64,000 bases of DNA from positions 1 to 64,000 of the forward strand of contig JAPSFS010000001.1 of assembly GCA_035063785.1 (NCBI GenBank). The letters are read 5' to 3'. The stretch comes from Comamonas_C sp026954015. Its GTDB lineage: Bacteria > Pseudomonadota > Gammaproteobacteria > Burkholderiales > Burkholderiaceae_C. How positions within the stretch are numbered: position 1 is the stretch's first letter; each line of letters starts with the position of its first letter. The notes beneath the pieces are model-generated. The model was not told the origin of the DNA and did no database searches. It saw only the letters and a list, made by a program, of their open reading frames with translations. The translations under genes and the position numbers were made by a program. Below are positions 60,468-64,000 of this stretch, piece by piece.

Positions 60468-61696
60468 ATGAATCAGCCAGTTGTTACAAAATACCCGGTG
60501 ACCGAGGGCGTGCGCCATGCCATGGAAGTGTCGCTGCGCGGGGTCGACGAGCTGCTGCCGCGCGAGGACTGGGAGCAGAAACTCGCGCGCTCCGAAGCCA
60601 CGGGCACGCCGCTGCGCATCAAGCTGGGGCTGGACCCCACGGCGCCCGACATCCACATCGGCCACACCGTGGTGCTCAACAAGATGCGCCAGCTGCAGGA
60701 CCTGGGCCACCAGGTGATCTTCCTGATCGGCGACTTCACCACGCTCATCGGCGACCCCTCCGGGCGCAACGCCACGCGCCCGCCGCTGACGGCCGAGCAG
60801 ATCCATGCCAACGCCGAAACCTATTTCGCGCAGGCCAGGCTGGTGCTGGACGAGAGCCGCACCGAGATCCGCTACAACAGCGAATGGAGCGACCCGCTGG
60901 GCGCGCGCGGCATGATCCAGCTGGCGGCCCGCTACACCGTGGCGCGCATGATGGAGCGCGACGACTTCGACAAGCGCTACAAGGCCGGCCAGTCGATCAG
61001 CGTGCACGAATTCCTCTACCCGCTGATGCAGGGCTACGACTCGGTGGCCTTGAAGAGCGATCTGGAGCTCGGCGGCACCGACCAGAAGTTCAACCTGCTC
61101 GTAGGCCGCCACCTGCAGCAGGAATACGGGCAGGAGCCGCAGTGCATCCTGACCATGCCGCTGCTCGTGGGCCTGGACGGCGTGGACAAGATGTCCAAGA
61201 GCAAGAACAACTACATCGCCATCACCGAGGAGGCCAACACCATGTTCGCCAAGGTGCTCTCGATCAGCGACACGCTGATGTGGGACTGGTACACGCTGCT
61301 GTCCTTCAAGTCGCTGGCCGAGATCGAGCAGCTGAAGGCCGAGGTGGCCGCCGGGCGCAACCCCAAGGACGCCAAGGTGATGCTCGCCAAGGAGATCACC
61401 ACGCGCTTTCACAGCGCCGCCGCCGCGGACGCGGCCGAGCAGGACTTCATCCACCGCAGCAGGGGCGGTGTGCCGGATGCCATCCCGGAAGTGCGGCTCT
61501 CGGGCGCGCCGCTCGGGATCGGTGCACTGCTCAAGCAGGCGGGCCTCGCGCCCTCGACGAGCGAGGCGAACCGCCTGATCGACGGCGCCGGCGTGCGCGT
61601 CGATGGCGGCGTGGTCAGCGACAAGGGCCTGAAGCTCGCGGCGGGCACCTATGTGGTGCAGGTGGGCAAGCGCAAGTTCGCGCGGGTGCACCTGGC

Positions 61697-61700
<4 letters not shown>
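60468..61700 (+). CDS. tyrS: Tyrosine-tRNA ligase
   Basis: 410 aa from ATG 60468 (MNQPVVTKYPVTEGVRHAME); a GTG at 60447 is less likely. Class I synthetase with HIGH-type motif DIHIGHT, KMSKS motif exactly conserved (GLDGVDKMSKSKNNYIAI), tyrosine-binding YPLMQGYDSVALKSDLELGG and a C-terminal S4 RNA-binding domain (EANRLIDGAGVRVDGGVVSD). The KMSKS form groups with the TyrRS-Z-like type rather than E. coli TyrS, which has KFGKT. Stop overlaps the glmU start. Confidence 0.97.
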
Positions 61701-63123
<1,423 letters not shown>

Positions 63124-63127
<4 letters not shown>

Positions 63128-63879
63128 CCGACGAACCGCAGCGCCTGCGGGCCGAGCGCGACGCGGCGCTCAGGCGCGTGCAGGAGCTCAGCGCCGCGCA
63201 CGAGGAATTCCTGCACGCCATCGCGCACGACCTGCGCGCGCCGCTGCGCCACGTCACCTCGTACGCCGCGCTGCTGCGCGAGGTGCTCGCAGACCTCGAT
63301 CCACCGCCCGAGCCGGTGCGCGAGGCGCTCGGCTACGCCGCCACGCTGGAACACTCCGCGCGCCGCATGGCGCTGATGATCGACGGCCTGCAGGCCCTGA
63401 GCCGCGCCGCGCGCGCGCCGCTCGCGCCAGCGCGCGTCGATCTGCCCGCCGCGCTGGCGCAGGCGCGCGCGGCGCTGCCCGGCGTTGCCGGTGCCGGGGC
63501 GGTGCACTGGGAGATCGCGCCGCACATGCCCGCGCTCCAGGCCGACCCGGCGTTGCTCGCGCAACTGCTCGCGCAACTGCTGGGCAACGCCGTCAAGTTC
63601 TCGCAGGGCGTCGCGCTGCCGCGCGTCTCGGTCGGCGCGCAGGCGGCGCACGGGCGGGTGCTGATCACCATCGCCGACAACGGCGCGGGCTTCGACGAGC
63701 GCCATGCGCAGGGGCTCTTCGGCGTGTTCCAGCGCCTGCACCGCGACGGCGAATTCGCGGGCGTCGGCGCGGGCCTGGCGCTGTGCAAGCTCATCGCCGA
63801 CCGCCACGGCGCGCGCATCGCCGTGCACGCGCAACCGGGCGCGGGGTGCACCGTCACGCTCGACTGGCCGATGGGGTAA
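63124..63879 (+). CDS. Soluble orphan sensor histidine kinase
   Basis: 251 aa from a GTG overlapping the glmU stop. A short coiled coil (LRAERDAALRRVQELSAAHE) leads directly to HisKA (FLHAIAHDLRAPLRHVTSYA, H35) and HATPase domains (N box LLGNAVKFSQ, G1 ADNGAGFDERHA, G2 GVGAGLALCK). This catalytic core resembles that of bacteriophytochrome-type kinases, but there is no PAS, GAF or membrane sensor. No response regulator is adjacent in the window. Coupling to glmU is real in sequence; any functional link is unknown. Confidence 0.9.
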
Positions 63880-63963
63880 TCGCCGGCCTGTGCCGCAACC
63901 GCGCCGACATGCGGCGGCGCGCCGTAACATTGCGCCATCCTGTTGGAAACAGAGGTCGATGCC

Positions 63964-64000
63964 ATGGCTGCAGCGAGAGATGTCGAGTCCGCGCTGCTCA
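63964..64000 (+). CDS. Possible start of a further gene (truncated)
   Basis: ATG at 63964 opens MAAARDVESALL up to the window end, with AGAGG at 63951-63955 upstream. It does not start MCGIVG, so it is not glmS. Too short to identify, and the start could also be the ATG at 63960 in another frame. Confidence 0.3.
   Translation, partial: MAAARDVESALL

Noticed and set aside
63880..64000. glmS after glmU at the right edge
   Set aside because: The only open start reads MAAARDVESALL, not the MCGIVG of GlmS.

Overview
The window looks like a chromosomal core segment from a high-GC betaproteobacterium of the family Comamonadaceae (order Burkholderiales; an Acidovorax, Alicycliphilus or Ottowia type relative). 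This rests on recognisable family traits: a DksA that keeps only one of four zinc-finger cysteines, the gene order dksA / STAS-like protein / hslVU, the MraZ, FtsZ and MraY protein starts, and a degenerate GATAGCTGCC...GCGCTTG repeat of a kind I associate with this family. I see no rRNA, tRNA, CRISPR array, prophage or transposase gene. Coding density is high and no gap exceeds 300 bases.

Layout, left to right. (1) 1-5379: 3' part of a CobW-type metallochaperone GTPase, dksA, an uncharacterised STAS-like protein, and the HslVU protease. (2) 5527-24227: a complete division and cell wall (dcw) cluster, mraZ-rsmH-ftsL-ftsI-murE-murF-mraY-murD-ftsW-murG-murC-ddl-ftsQ-ftsA-ftsZ-lpxC. It begins with a promoter and a four-repeat MraZ operator, and most junctions are ATGA or GTGA overlaps. 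Two junctions (ftsW/murG and murG/murC) carry local duplications that form translationally coupled mini-ORFs. (3) 24231-32521: creA and a cyanophycin locus with two cyanophycin synthetase genes (cphA1 and a cphA2-like paralogue with a degenerate Mur ligase P-loop), divergent from an ABC exporter with an unusual N-terminus and a coupled DUF1854 gene. (4) 32722-37643: a small hypothetical gene, a 5'-nucleotidase, gspF, a luciferase-like oxidoreductase, a YbhB/YbcL protein and an RcnB-like protein; short palindromes flank the oxidoreductase/YbhB pair. (5) 37868-47555: a type II secretion operon gspG-H-I-J-K-L-M-N-D-E on the minus strand with a short divergent gspC. (6) 47770-51407: a Do/DegP-like protease followed by an OmpR-type response regulator and sensor kinase, with a PmrA/QseB-like box upstream. 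(7) 51364-54669: metR and metE, divergent, with a perfect TGAA-N5-TTCA box. (8) 54670-57739: rplM-rpsI with a 164-bp palindromic element lodged in the leader, erpA and an MFS transporter. (9) 57767-63879: anmK and an M23 peptidase (murein turnover), tyrS, glmU and a soluble histidine kinase. A new gene may begin at the right edge.

Much of the window serves envelope growth: lipid II synthesis and division (dcw), the UDP-GlcNAc precursor (glmU), lipid A commitment (lpxC), murein hydrolysis and recycling (M23, anmK), periplasmic quality control (DegP-like) and secretion (gsp). The least explained parts are the cyanophycin locus with its ABC/DUF1854 partner genes, the palindromic element in the rplM leader, and a dispersed repeat that abuts stop codons and appears to have been absorbed into several coding sequences.
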